Source: Butyricicoccus sp.
Lineage (GTDB): Bacteria > Bacillota > Clostridia > Oscillospirales > Butyricicoccaceae
Assembly (NCBI GenBank): GCA_017886875.1
Contig: JAGHIZ010000017.1
Location: 1 to 42,556, forward strand
Direction of reading: 5' to 3'
Length of the DNA: 42,556 bases
Shown here one piece after another: positions 1 to 8,315 of the stretch. The position numbers and the translations under genes are program-made. The notes under the pieces were generated by a model. The model had not been told where the DNA came from. It did no database searches and saw only the letters and a list, made by a program, of their open reading frames with translations. Each line of letters opens with the position of its first letter. Position 1 is the stretch's first letter.

Positions 1-86
1 ACCGCAGTTGCAGAAGATCCAAGGCTGATATTAAATATTTCACCAATAGCATCTATTGCCATTGGGCTGAAAATGTTAGATCCCAT
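1..86 (-). CDS. fliY: FliY flagellar motor switch protein, 5' end only
   Basis: Only the first 28 codons are in the window; the gene continues past the left edge. The ATG at 84-86 follows an AAGGAG site that lies inside the last codons of fliM. The peptide begins MGSNIFSPMAIDAIGEIFN and contains the CheC/CheX/FliY phosphatase pattern D-x3-E-x2-N (DAIGEIFN) followed by ISLGSSATA, typical of the CheC-like domain of FliY. FliY is the C-ring switch protein of Gram-positives; it dephosphorylates CheY-P and carries a C-terminal FliN/SpoA domain, which is not visible here. The reading starts directly at the CheC domain, so the usual LSQDEIDALL-type CheY-binding peptide found at the start of Bacillus FliY appears to be absent. 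A simple FliN is excluded by the CheC motif. Confidence 0.85.
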   Translation of the reverse strand, partial: MGSNIFSPMAIDAIGEIFNISLGSSATA

Positions 87-94
87 TCTTTATA

Positions 95-1117
95 CTACTC
101 TCCTTTGTCCTGCTCTTTTTCCATATCAGTCAAGAAATATGTTTTATCAATCTTGACTGCTTTATTTTTTTGATATACACCCATTTTTCCATCAAACCAA
201 CGTTTTCCGCCGATATTTAAGTATACTTTAGAATCCTTTGGCTGATCAAGGTTTATAACATCTCCTACATGAAGATGGTATATATCTTCCAATTTTAGGG
301 TTGTATGCTGCAGTTCTGCAGTTATTTCAAGCTCTGAACCCTTAAGGTAATCCATAATTTCTTCACTATCTTTAGGATTAGCCTGTTGCATACTTGCAGT
401 TTCTCTATTAAGCTGAGCAAAAATATCGCTTAATAGATTTCCTGGAAGACATATACTAAATCTACCACTGCTTACAGGTGTTTTTATTATTATACCAACA
501 ATAACAACAGTTTCATCAAGACCTATAAGCTGTACAAGTGTTGGGTTAACCTCAACTCTATTAAATCCAAAATCAATATCAATATAATTTTTCCATGCAC
601 TAGATAAACCTTCCACAAGATCCTTTACAAAGCTATTATAAAGTCTAAGTTCAAGGTCGGTATACTTGTAATCTGAATTTATTTCACCTTCCACATCGCC
701 TGTACCACCAAGCATTCTATCAAACATGCTTATCATAATACCTGTGGTAATATGGAACAATATAGGATCTTTATCTGGAACCGTTTGCATGGTATTTGTA
801 ACCAGAGTTAACACATCTCTCTCGCTAAGCGCATTAGAAAATTCAAAATATCTTTGTTCTTCTACAGAATCTATTTCAAGCTCGCAAAGCATATGAAGCG
901 TAGCATTGAGCCTTGATGAAATCACACGAACATAACTTTCAAAGATACTATTTATCATTTTAAGACGGTCCCGTGTAAATTTCTTCGGACTATAGAAATC
1001 ATATTTTGGATATTTTTTTTCTTCGGGCTGTTTAGGTTTCTCTTCTGCATCCATTTCGCCCATGCGTGCGGCTTGAAGTAGCATGTCTATCTGGCTTTGA
1101 GATAAAACTTCTGACAT
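95..1117 (-). CDS. fliM: FliM flagellar motor switch protein
   Basis: The protein has 340 residues, the usual FliM length. It is the middle ring of the C-ring, receiving CheY-P and contacting FliG. The N-terminal CheY-binding peptide is plain: LSQSQIDMLL at residues 5-14, followed by an acidic/Pro linker. The CheC-like middle domain runs from about 40 to 240 and includes the FliG-binding GGTGDVEG region near 137. The C-terminal SpoA domain (about 255-325) reads ELEITAELQHTTLKLEDIYHL then VGDVINLDQP. The ATG at 1115-1117 is preceded by AAAGGA. It starts 20 bp after the motB stop, and fliY starts 8 bp after its stop, so the three are co-transcribed. A fliL gene, often found just upstream of fliM, is missing. 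Confidence 0.97.
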   Translation of the reverse strand: MSEVLSQSQIDMLLQAARMGEMDAEEKPKQPEEKKYPKYDFYSPKKFTRDRLKMINSIFESYVRVISSRLNATLHMLCELEIDSVEEQRYFEFSNALSERDVLTLVTNTMQTVPDKDPILFHITTGIMISMFDRMLGGTGDVEGEINSDYKYTDLELRLYNSFVKDLVEGLSSAWKNYIDIDFGFNRVEVNPTLVQLIGLDETVVIVGIIIKTPVSSGRFSICLPGNLLSDIFAQLNRETASMQQANPKDSEEIMDYLKGSELEITAELQHTTLKLEDIYHLHVGDVINLDQPKDSKVYLNIGGKRWFDGKMGVYQKNKAVKIDKTYFLTDMEKEQDKGE

Positions 1118-1136
1118 GTTCTAACAAATCCTTTAC

Positions 1137-1916
1137 TTATTCTTCAACTTGTGCATCACCTGTACGTGTAGTGAAATACTGGTCTACACTACTTTCCATA
1201 TTATTTGGATTTATACCTGTAATCATAAGCTCTACACGACGATTTTGTGCACGTTCTTCGCTAGTATCAAAACCAGCGATTGGTCTCCACTGACCATATC
1301 CTACACTAACAAGTCTATCTGGATCAACTATATTTTTTTCTTGCAAATAAACTGTAACTGTTGCAGCACGATTTGATGAAAGAAATCGGTCAGTTTCAGG
1401 ATTATTAGGTCTATCTGCACTACCTTGAGAGGTATGTCCCATAACACGAAGTTCATCAATAAGCCCACCTTGAGGTCTTATTGCTTCTGCAACAACATCA
1501 AGCACTTTAGCACCACTGTCTAGTAGTTCATAACTGTCACCTGCAAAAAATACAGCATCTTGGAAAGTTATAAAGACATAACCAGCACCCTGACTTACAC
1601 TGATTTGCTGACCCATATTGTTTTGTGCCGTATATTCTTTTATCTTTTCAGCAATTTCAGTGAGTGCTTCCTCAACATCTTCTTCAGTAACTTCTTTACC
1701 ATCAACCGGATTATATTGCGACCCTGTACCTTTTCCAGGAGCAATATCAACAGTTGCGTTAGTTTCTCGCCTAAAGCTTTGAACAATTTGCTCCCATTTT
1801 TCTTGATCAACAGTAGACATGCTATATAAGAGTACGAAAAAGCAAAGTAAAAGCGTAACCATATCGCCATATGTATCCATCCAGCTTGCACCGCCAGCTT
1901 TTCTTTTTTTCTTCAT
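1137..1916 (-). CDS. motB: MotB flagellar stator protein
   Basis: This is a 259-residue stator B subunit that anchors the ion channel to peptidoglycan. One membrane helix lies at about residues 18-38; Asp18 in the YGDMVTLL motif matches the essential ion-binding aspartate of MotB. A linker of about 60 residues is followed by an OmpA-like peptidoglycan-binding domain (about 110-245) with the signatures MGHTSQG, FLSSNRAATV and GYGQWRP. The start has a clear GGAAGGAAAG site. It follows motA by 33 bp. From the sequence I cannot tell whether the coupling ion is H+ or Na+. Confidence 0.96.
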   Translation of the reverse strand: MKKKRKAGGASWMDTYGDMVTLLLCFFVLLYSMSTVDQEKWEQIVQSFRRETNATVDIAPGKGTGSQYNPVDGKEVTEEDVEEALTEIAEKIKEYTAQNNMGQQISVSQGAGYVFITFQDAVFFAGDSYELLDSGAKVLDVVAEAIRPQGGLIDELRVMGHTSQGSADRPNNPETDRFLSSNRAATVTVYLQEKNIVDPDRLVSVGYGQWRPIAGFDTSEERAQNRRVELMITGINPNNMESSVDQYFTTRTGDAQVEE

Positions 1917-1949
1917 ATTATACTCTTTCCTTCCTGTTAGCTTATATAG

Positions 1950-2762
1950 TTATTCTCCTTTATCCTTTTTCTTCTTACCGCCTTCATTACCTCCAGTTGC
2001 ACTTTGTTCAAGATAGCCTTCCAATTTTTCTTTAACAAACTTAGGATTTTCACCTGACTGGATAGCCATAACACCTTCTACAACAAGCTGACGACAAAGT
2101 ATTTCTTCTTGGTCACGAGTACGAAGGTTATTGGAAATAGGGTTAAATACAAGGTTAGCAAGAATAACACCATAAAGTGTAGTAATAAGAGCAACTGACA
2201 TTGCAGGACCTATATCGCTACTATTATCACCCATAGATGCAAGCATATTTATAAGACCAATAAGAGTACCAATCATACCAAATGCTGGTGCCGCAGAAGA
2301 ACCAAGTTCATACATAGCAATAACATCATCATGTCTTGCACTAAGTTGTTCAATATCACTCATAAGCATATCACGTACTTTATCAGCATCATTACCATCA
2401 ACAATTAGCATAATACTCTTTTTAAAGAATGGGTCTTCAAGTTGGTTTGCACGTTCCTCAAGTGCTAACAGGCCATTTTTACGAGCAATCTGAGCAAATT
2501 CAGTGATTTCATCAATCACTTGCAATGGATTGTATTTTTTCTGATTAAATATAATACCGATGTGTTTACCAAAATTTTTAAGTCTTGATGCTGGATTTGC
2601 TGCAACAACCGCTGCCATTGTGCCGCCAAGCACAATAAAAACACTTGGCAAGTCTCCGAAGTTTCCAAGCTGCGTAAAATTAGGGGTTAATCCATCTAGC
2701 GACATACCCAACAAAATCAGTAAAACACCGCCTACAATACCACCTATAAATGTAACATTCAT
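1950..2762 (-). CDS. motA: MotA flagellar stator protein
   Basis: This 270-residue protein is the membrane partner of MotB and pushes on FliG to make torque. Four hydrophobic segments are visible: about 4-22, 34-54, 150-172 and 186-207. The conserved MotA/TolQ signature PAFGMIGTLIGLINML spans the third helix, and the cytoplasmic loop between helices 2 and 3 carries the charged ERANQLEDPFFKK stretch. The start has TGGAGGG nine bases upstream. Placing motAB inside the hook/basal-body operon, between flbD and fliM, is a clostridial arrangement; Bacillus has motAB elsewhere. Confidence 0.96.
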   Translation of the reverse strand: MNVTFIGGIVGGVLLILLGMSLDGLTPNFTQLGNFGDLPSVFIVLGGTMAAVVAANPASRLKNFGKHIGIIFNQKKYNPLQVIDEITEFAQIARKNGLLALEERANQLEDPFFKKSIMLIVDGNDADKVRDMLMSDIEQLSARHDDVIAMYELGSSAAPAFGMIGTLIGLINMLASMGDNSSDIGPAMSVALITTLYGVILANLVFNPISNNLRTRDQEEILCRQLVVEGVMAIQSGENPKFVKEKLEGYLEQSATGGNEGGKKKKDKGE

Positions 2763-2823
2763 TTGTTTATATTCCCTCCAATCAGACTTTTTACACTTTT
2801 ATGTCAATTGGTTTATTCTATAT

Positions 2824-3045
2824 TTAATTTCCAGATTTGTCGGAAATCTTAATTTCTCTGTAAATATCATGTACTCTTGCAGTATAATTTTCAATTAACT
2901 CTAAAACTTTTTCTGGAGACTCACGAACGATAAAGTAATCATGATTCATCATGATGATTTTAGTTTCAGGAATAACTTCAATTGTTTCAATTTGCATATG
3001 ATTGAGAAGAAATGCTTCTCTATTAAGTTTAGTAAGTCTAATCAT
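2824..3045 (-). CDS. flbD: FlbD/SwrD-family flagellar protein
   Basis: This is a 73-residue protein of the FlbD family (SwrD in Bacillus subtilis), recognised from MIRLTKLNREAFLLN and its position directly after flgE. In B. subtilis, SwrD raises flagellar power, apparently through the stators; this fits its place immediately ahead of motAB. No membrane segment or enzyme motif is visible. The start ATG is preceded by AGAAAGGTG. The 69 bp between flgE and this gene contain a stable hairpin (see 3068-3101) whose arm sequence is partly repeated in the ribosome-binding site, so translation may be regulated. Confidence 0.93.
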   Translation of the reverse strand: MIRLTKLNREAFLLNHMQIETIEVIPETKIIMMNHDYFIVRESPEKVLELIENYTARVHDIYREIKISDKSGN

Positions 3046-3067
3046 GGTATTTCACCTTTCTGTATAG

Positions 3068-3101
3068 GGCTTTCTGAGCATCATATGACACCCAGAAAGC
3101 C
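3068..3101 (-). promoter_or_regulatory. RNA hairpin in the flgE-flbD intergenic mRNA
   Basis: On the sense (minus) strand this 34-nt stretch folds into a 15-bp stem with a 4-nt AUAU loop. Nine outer pairs are perfect (GGCUUUCUG/CAGAAAGCC) and three inner positions are G-U wobbles, which would be A-C mismatches on the other strand. That asymmetry favours function in the operon mRNA. There is no U-run after it, so it is not an ordinary terminator. The 3' arm word CAGAAAG recurs in the flbD ribosome-binding site (3055-3062), so the 5' arm could pair with either. Confidence 0.6.
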
Positions 3102-3114
3102 AAACATTAAAAAT

Positions 3115-4260
3115 TTATCGTTTCATGCTTACCAAATCAGATAACATTTCATCTGTTACGGTAATAATTTTTGTATTTGCTTGGAAACCACGCTGAGTTG
3201 TGATGAGGTCAGCAAACTCAGTTGAGATATCAGTTTTTGAAGATTCAAGATAACCAGATATAATTTTTGTTTCACCACCAGCGTCTATTGCATCTGCACC
3301 ATCAGGAGCATCTTCACCTGGAGCTACATTTAAATATCTATCACCTAGAACACCACCTGCAACACCAACAGTAACATCACCTGAGTTGCCGCCTGCTCTG
3401 TAATAGCCCTCAGCTTCCTTAGTAAGACCATTAGGGTTACGAACACTACCTATTGCAATAGCACCAATTGTAATTGCTTCACCATCTTTTGTAACAGCAG
3501 TTATAACACCATTGTTATCAAAACTTAGGTCTACACTTTCAAGTTTAACACGATTTTCTGTATCCATATCATCACCATAATCAAGCACACCATTATCTGC
3601 ATCAATGCTTGGATAAATAGCAGACCCTTCTGCTGGGTCACCATCAGCTTCAGGAGCTGGAGCTGCCACTGGAATGCGAATTGGACGAAGATATGTATCC
3701 CAAACAATATCTTTATTTGCATTATTTGTAGCCGCACCTGGTTCATCTGATACTGCACCTTCAGTATCGCCAGCAGCAAGAGGCATAAAACCATAAACAC
3801 AGTTACCAGCAGCATCAACCAAATAGCCATCTTTATCTAAAGTAAAGTTGCCAACACGTTTTAAGATAAGCTGATTTGGATCCATCTGTGCACCATTAGT
3901 TGCTTCAGTAGCTTCTTCCCCTTCTTCTGGCATTGTTGGTTTAGGACCTACTAAAAAGAAACCGCTACCATTTAAGTATAAATGAGAATTTACATTTGTT
4001 GGAGATGGAGTACCTGCAGACATTGATATATCAATTGTACAAAGCTGAGAACCATAGCCAATTTGTGCAGCGTTTGTACCGCCCATTGTATCGCCACCAG
4101 CTGTACTGGTTTTTAAAGATGTATACATAGACTCTGTAAATGTTGTAACACCTGGTTTAAAGCCTGCTGTATTAGCATTTGCGATATTGTTACCAATAAC
4201 ATTCATCTTCTGCATATGTGTTTGTAGACCTGCAATAGCAGCGTACATAGAACCTGTCAT
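3115..4260 (-). CDS. flgE: FlgE flagellar hook protein
   Basis: This is a 381-residue hook/rod-family protein. The N-terminal rod motif reads MYAAIAGLQTHMQKMNVIGN then NIANANTAGFK; the C-terminus has GYLESSKTDISTEFADLI and TTQRGFQANTKIITVTDEML, the paired coiled-coil ends that form the hook core. The position between the flgD/TIGR02530 genes and flbD identifies it as FlgE rather than FlgF or FlgG. The middle (about 100-320) is a variable surface domain rich in Ala, Pro, Asp and Glu, with acidic loops such as MPEEGEEATEA and APAPEADGDPAEG. The start has AAAGGAAG upstream. Confidence 0.93.
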   Translation of the reverse strand: MTGSMYAAIAGLQTHMQKMNVIGNNIANANTAGFKPGVTTFTESMYTSLKTSTAGGDTMGGTNAAQIGYGSQLCTIDISMSAGTPSPTNVNSHLYLNGSGFFLVGPKPTMPEEGEEATEATNGAQMDPNQLILKRVGNFTLDKDGYLVDAAGNCVYGFMPLAAGDTEGAVSDEPGAATNNANKDIVWDTYLRPIRIPVAAPAPEADGDPAEGSAIYPSIDADNGVLDYGDDMDTENRVKLESVDLSFDNNGVITAVTKDGEAITIGAIAIGSVRNPNGLTKEAEGYYRAGGNSGDVTVGVAGGVLGDRYLNVAPGEDAPDGADAIDAGGETKIISGYLESSKTDISTEFADLITTQRGFQANTKIITVTDEMLSDLVSMKR

Positions 4261-4352
4261 TTTATTATGCTTCCTTTCATTTTAAGAGGTGCTGTCGATA
4301 TATATCAAACGGATATATAATCAAAACATCTTTAGAAAAGACCTGCTTTCTT

Positions 4353-4748
4353 TTATTTTAAAAGAACAGCACCGTCAATATTTGTAAATACATTTCCCTG
4401 CATTTCGTCTTGTGAAATTGCAGTAATCACCCTATTTTGAACCACATTTATTATAAATGCACGTTCTGCATCAAATGCAAGAATATTTTTCGCACCTTTC
4501 TCATGTGCTTTTTGAACAGAGTTTTTAAGCTGAGTTAATAGTTCTGAACTTATTTCAATTCCTCGCTCCTCAACTCTTTGTTGTGCGTGTTTGGAAAATT
4601 CAATTTCATTATTATTTGCTGTCGGTACAGAACCGACATTTTCCATACGCTGTCTTAAAAGCTCACTAAATGCAGTGCTTTGATCATTGACTGTTGTTGT
4701 TTTTAGGTGCGAAGAAATATAATTATTTGATTGCAGACGTTCTATCAT
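4353..4748 (-). CDS. Flagellar operon protein, TIGR02530 family
   Basis: The 131-residue protein matches the small family TIGR02530 ('flagellar operon protein'), recognised from FSKHAQQRVEERGIEIS near residue 50 and the C-terminal NVFTNIDGAVLL. Members sit between flgD and flgE in clostridial and some bacillar operons; the molecular role is not established as far as I know, though the position suggests hook assembly. The N-terminal 45 residues are Ser/Thr/Asn-rich and look disordered. The ATG directly follows the flgD stop codon (adjacent, no gap), with its ribosome-binding site GTGAGGG inside the end of flgD, so translation is probably coupled. Confidence 0.9.
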   Translation of the reverse strand: MIERLQSNNYISSHLKTTTVNDQSTAFSELLRQRMENVGSVPTANNNEIEFSKHAQQRVEERGIEISSELLTQLKNSVQKAHEKGAKNILAFDAERAFIINVVQNRVITAISQDEMQGNVFTNIDGAVLLK

Positions 4749-5381
4749 TTAACCCTCACCGCTTTCAGTGGTGTTATCAGTATTATCCTCAGTACCTCCT
4801 GTACCCTCTGTACCTTCAGTACCTCCTGTGCCTTCTGGCTTATCTCCATTTTCTGGTGGGTCAACACCAAAGTCAGGGTCTACTTCGTCTTCATTAGGAA
4901 TTTCACCGATTGCCATAATAGATGTTATAGGATATGTTTTTCCATTTACGAAAATAACCTGCTGACCATCATATGTACCAGTACCAGTTACTTGACCTAC
5001 AATTTCATTTAGTTTGCCATTGGTATATTCACCAATAGTTACGGTTTTACCAACAAGTGAAGCTGCATAAGTCATAGTTGAAGCATCAGTCATAGTTGCC
5101 ATTGCTTGAATATTTGACATTTGCATAAGCTGGTTCATCATATCACTTGTAGAGGCTGGATTATCCATATCTTGGTTCTGGAACTGGACAATCATAAGCT
5201 GGAGAAACTGTTCCATCGTAAGTGTTAAATTATCTTTAGATGAATCAGTTAGATAACCTGCATTATTTTTTGAATCAGTTTTTGATGTTCCTGTAGTTGA
5301 ATCAGAAGTATAGGTGTTAATTCCGGCTGCTGCATAAGCACTTGCTGTTCTTGCAACTGTTGGAGTGAATAAATCGCTCAC
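4749..5381 (-). CDS. flgD: FlgD hook-capping/scaffold protein
   Basis: The 210-residue protein promotes hook polymerisation. The conserved FlgD N-terminal region is clear: MEQFLQLMIVQFQNQDMDNP near residues 56-75, then MMNQLMQMSNIQAM and ASLVGKTVTI. The Tudor/Ig-like C-terminal domains of enterobacterial FlgD are reduced to one short beta segment (about 115-160), followed by an acidic Gly/Thr/Glu tail made of near-repeats of GTEGT/GTGGT. Translation starts at GTG (5379-5381), nine bases after a strong AAGGAGG. fliK ends 13 bp upstream. Confidence 0.93.
   Translation of the reverse strand: MSDLFTPTVARTASAYAAAGINTYTSDSTTGTSKTDSKNNAGYLTDSSKDNLTLTMEQFLQLMIVQFQNQDMDNPASTSDMMNQLMQMSNIQAMATMTDASTMTYAASLVGKTVTIGEYTNGKLNEIVGQVTGTGTYDGQQVIFVNGKTYPITSIMAIGEIPNEDEVDPDFGVDPPENGDKPEGTGGTEGTEGTGGTEDNTDNTTESGEG
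4786..4840 (-). repeat. Short imperfect tandem repeat in flgD tail
   Basis: A 9- to 18-bp imperfect repeat built around 'cagtacctcctgtaccctc' encodes a Gly-Thr-Glu tail (GTGGTEGTEGTGGTED). It is confined to the non-conserved end of FlgD and is a likely place for slippage-driven length change. Confidence 0.6.
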
Positions 5382-5394
5382 TTTTTTAACCTCC

Positions 5395-6504
5395 TTAACC
5401 TACTTGATATAAACCAAGTCTTAATTTATCAACAAAACTTTGTTGTTCATCTTCACTTGGCTTATTATCTTTATTGTTTTGATTTTGATGATTGTTTTGT
5501 TTTTGAGAGTCATTAAATTGTTGTTCTGGCTGTTGTTGTTCAACAAAAACCTGAACAGGTTGTGCTAAACGCTCCTGCATCATAGTTTCTATACCGCCTG
5601 CATGTTGTGCAAGAAGTGATAAAGTTTTACTATTTTCTGCAGTTACTAAAACTGACATGCTACCATCTTTTTGAACAAGCTCGACAGTAATTTTACCTAA
5701 ATTAGTTGGATTTAGCTGAATTTCGATTTTATCACCATCAGCTTTAAGATTATATTTAATAATATCTTTTAAATCCTGTTCAGCATTAGGTGACTGTGTA
5801 TCTAAAACTGGAGCTTTTTCACCGACTTTAATTGGTGTAGCCTCAACATTTTTAAACAAAGGAGTATCTTGTACTTCTACTTGTTTAATTTCTGGCTGTT
5901 CATTATCAGTTTCTGATGTTTTGCTTTGCATCATATCTTGAGAGCCTTCATTATTATTTTGGGCTGTTTCAGTAGGCTCAGTTTTAGGCTGAACCATTTC
6001 AGCTGTGTTTTGCTCTACCTTAGCATCGGTTTTAACATCAGTTTTAACTTCAGTTTCAACAGTAAATTCTTGAACCTGTTCAGTTTGGGCTGGAACTTCT
6101 ACCTGCTGAGTTTGAACATTTTGGTCCATATTTTGAATATTTTCCATAGTCTGAGCTGTCTGAGTTTGAGCCATCATTGGCTGTATAATTTGCTCAGCGG
6201 CTGATACATTTGTGTTTTGCTGAATTATTTCATTTTGTACAGGGGTTGTACTCTGTGCAAATAGAAGATTTGCAAGTAACGCTTGCTTTGCAGCTACATC
6301 TTCTGTATCTGCTGGAGTTTCAGCTTCATCTGTTACAGTTTCGTTTTTTGCAGGTTCTTCTTTTACAGTCGCATTGTCCTGATTTTTATCGTCAAGCATA
6401 TCTTTAAAAGTAGTATCATCACTATCACTATTTTTTGTAGTTTGAGTGCTCTGACGATTTTGTGTAATCATTTGAGTTAGCATGTCAAGTTGCTGTGCTA
6501 CCAT
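5395..6504 (-). CDS. fliK: FliK hook-length control protein
   Basis: The 369-residue protein measures hook length and switches export specificity. About residues 1-235 are low-complexity and Gln/Thr/Glu-rich, as expected for the secreted ruler part. The C-terminal Flg_hook domain (about 238-325) reads LKADGDKIEIQLNPTNLGKI then TVELVQKDGSMSVLVTAEN, including the family signature LxPxxLGxI. A Gln/Asn-rich tail follows (QQPEQQFNDSQKQNNHQ). The start has an excellent AAAGGAGGTGAG site. It sits between fliJ and flgD, the standard order. Confidence 0.94.
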   Translation of the reverse strand: MVAQQLDMLTQMITQNRQSTQTTKNSDSDDTTFKDMLDDKNQDNATVKEEPAKNETVTDEAETPADTEDVAAKQALLANLLFAQSTTPVQNEIIQQNTNVSAAEQIIQPMMAQTQTAQTMENIQNMDQNVQTQQVEVPAQTEQVQEFTVETEVKTDVKTDAKVEQNTAEMVQPKTEPTETAQNNNEGSQDMMQSKTSETDNEQPEIKQVEVQDTPLFKNVEATPIKVGEKAPVLDTQSPNAEQDLKDIIKYNLKADGDKIEIQLNPTNLGKITVELVQKDGSMSVLVTAENSKTLSLLAQHAGGIETMMQERLAQPVQVFVEQQQPEQQFNDSQKQNNHQNQNNKDNKPSEDEQQSFVDKLRLGLYQVG

Positions 6505-6527
6505 TTATTCTCACCTCCTTTCTTTTA

Positions 6528-6974
6528 TTAGTTAGCTGCCATAACCCTTTTAGTTGAAACAAATTCATCAATAAATTGTTCTTCACTTTTTTGTATTGCT
6601 TTTTTATATTGGTCATATTTGGTTTCTTTAATTTTCTCAATAGTTGCCTTATCGGTTTTTGCTTGACGAACTCTTTCACGTTTTTCTTCTTCATCATGCT
6701 TTAACTTAACAAGTATATTTTTTTCATACTCGATTTTGCGTTCTTGAGCACGAAGCATAATATCAAATCCCATTGCATCTGCAATTGTCATACCTGTCAT
6801 TTTTCTCTCACGGTACTGATTATTGATATCATCAAATTGATTTACTAAGTTTTCAATTACATCTTCCTGTGTACGAACTTTTAAAAGTGCATTAGCATGT
6901 TCAGCTTTTACAGCATCGAGCATTTGTTCACGATAATGTAAAACGGTTTCAAGTGAAAAACGAAATTTCTTCAT
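6528..6974 (-). CDS. fliJ: FliJ flagellar export chaperone/stalk
   Basis: The 148-residue, almost wholly helical, charged protein fits the coiled-coil stalk FliJ, which links the FliI ATPase ring to the export gate. The N-terminus KKFRFSLETVLHYREQMLDA is the typical FliJ start; long heptad-like runs (ERKIEYEKNILVKLKHDEEE) fill the rest. It lies between fliI and fliK, each gap being about 24 bp. The ATG is preceded by GGGAGGAAG. Identification rests mainly on position and fold type, since FliJ sequences are poorly conserved. Confidence 0.92.
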   Translation of the reverse strand: MKKFRFSLETVLHYREQMLDAVKAEHANALLKVRTQEDVIENLVNQFDDINNQYRERKMTGMTIADAMGFDIMLRAQERKIEYEKNILVKLKHDEEEKRERVRQAKTDKATIEKIKETKYDQYKKAIQKSEEQFIDEFVSTKRVMAAN

Positions 6975-6998
6975 CAGCTATCATCTTCCTCCCAGCAA

Positions 6999-8306
6999 TT
7001 ATTTTAAAATACGTTCCAACTGCTTTAAGCTTTCATCATAAGAGAAAGTTTCATTTATACCTTGTTTTAAAAAGTTATTTATGCTATCTATTTTAGTTAT
7101 TGCATAATCAAGCTTAGGGTTAGTACCTGATTTATAAGCACCGATTGCAATAAGGTCTTCATTTTTTTCATAAATACTAAGTATATCTCTGAGCTTACCA
7201 GAAAGTTTTCTATGTTCAGGGGTAACTATTTCAGTCATAAGACGAGAAATACTAGCAGAAACATCAATAGCGGGGAAATGGTTTGCGTTAGCGAGCTTTC
7301 TTGACAATACTATATGACCATCAAGAATACCACGCACAGTATCAGCTATAGGTTCATTTGTATCATCACCCTCTACTAAAACCGTATAAACAGCTGTTAT
7401 AGAGCCTTTTTCAAAATTACCACTTCTCTCAAGCAGTTTTGGAAGCTCTGCATAGATAGATGGTGTATAACCACGAGCAACAGGAGGTTCACCTACTGCC
7501 AAACCTATTTCACGTTGAGCCATAGCAAAACGTGTAAGAGAGTCCATCATTAAAAGTACATTTAAACCTTGGTCTCTAAAATATTCAGCTATAGCGGTTG
7601 CAACAGATGGGCATTTCATTCTAAGCATTGCTGGTTGGTCAGAAGTCGCTACAACAAGAATAGAGCGTTTCATGCCTTCTTCGCCCAAGTCTTTTTGAAC
7701 AAATTCGAGAACTTCTCGACCACGTTCACCTACAAGTGCTATAACATTTATATCTGTTTTAACATTTCGGGCAATCATACCCATAAGGGTAGATTTACCA
7801 ACACCAGAACCTGCAAATATACCAACACGTTGACCTTTACCAATAGTAAGAGTGGAGTCTATAGCACGAACACCAAAGTCAACACGCTCACGAATTGGGG
7901 GACGTGTAAGCGGATTTATGTAAGGGCTATCTACATAGTAGCTTTCACCTTCTGGAAATGGCTCTAAGCCATCAATAGGTTTACCCATAGCATTTATTAT
8001 ACGACCTCTTAAAAAATCGCCTACTTGAAGTCTTAATCTTCTACCAGTGTTTCTAACGAAATTACCAGGAGCAAGACCATTCATATTTTCATAAGGCATT
8101 AAAAGCATTTTATCGCTTTTAAAACCAACTACTTCTGCAAGTATCTGGCTGTTAGATTCTGCTGAATAAATGCGACAAATATCACCTATTGCACCACGTC
8201 CGCCAGAGGCTTCTATAGACATGCCAACAATATTTTCAATTTTACCTGTTCGGCTAAATAAATCACTATCCTTGACCTGCCTAATAACCTGCTCAAACAT
8301 GGGCAT
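6999..8306 (-). CDS. fliI: FliI flagellar export ATPase
   Basis: The 435-residue protein is the F1-beta-like ATPase of the flagellar type III export system. Walker A is GSGVGKST at residues 166-173; GERGREVLEFV and the Walker B segment LLMMDSLTRFAMAQRE are present, as is PSIYAELPKLLERSG. Length and order (N-terminal barrel, catalytic core, helical C-terminus) are standard. The ATG at 8304-8306 has AAAGGAAG upstream; a second Met two codons later is an alternative. It sits 9 bp after fliH. Confidence 0.98.
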   Translation of the reverse strand: MPMFEQVIRQVKDSDLFSRTGKIENIVGMSIEASGGRGAIGDICRIYSAESNSQILAEVVGFKSDKMLLMPYENMNGLAPGNFVRNTGRRLRLQVGDFLRGRIINAMGKPIDGLEPFPEGESYYVDSPYINPLTRPPIRERVDFGVRAIDSTLTIGKGQRVGIFAGSGVGKSTLMGMIARNVKTDINVIALVGERGREVLEFVQKDLGEEGMKRSILVVATSDQPAMLRMKCPSVATAIAEYFRDQGLNVLLMMDSLTRFAMAQREIGLAVGEPPVARGYTPSIYAELPKLLERSGNFEKGSITAVYTVLVEGDDTNEPIADTVRGILDGHIVLSRKLANANHFPAIDVSASISRLMTEIVTPEHRKLSGKLRDILSIYEKNEDLIAIGAYKSGTNPKLDYAITKIDSINNFLKQGINETFSYDESLKQLERILK

Positions 8307-8315
8307 CTGCTTCCT

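Noticed and set aside
4288-4373. Inverted words GGTGCTGT and ACAGCACC around the flgE-TIGR02530 gap
   Set aside because: One arm is in coding sequence, arms are 70 bases apart, and there is no U-run; chance or weak structure is as likely.
7569-7967. A 132-codon plus-strand open frame inside fliI
   Set aside because: Antisense to the conserved ATPase core; no start signal and unlike any protein family.
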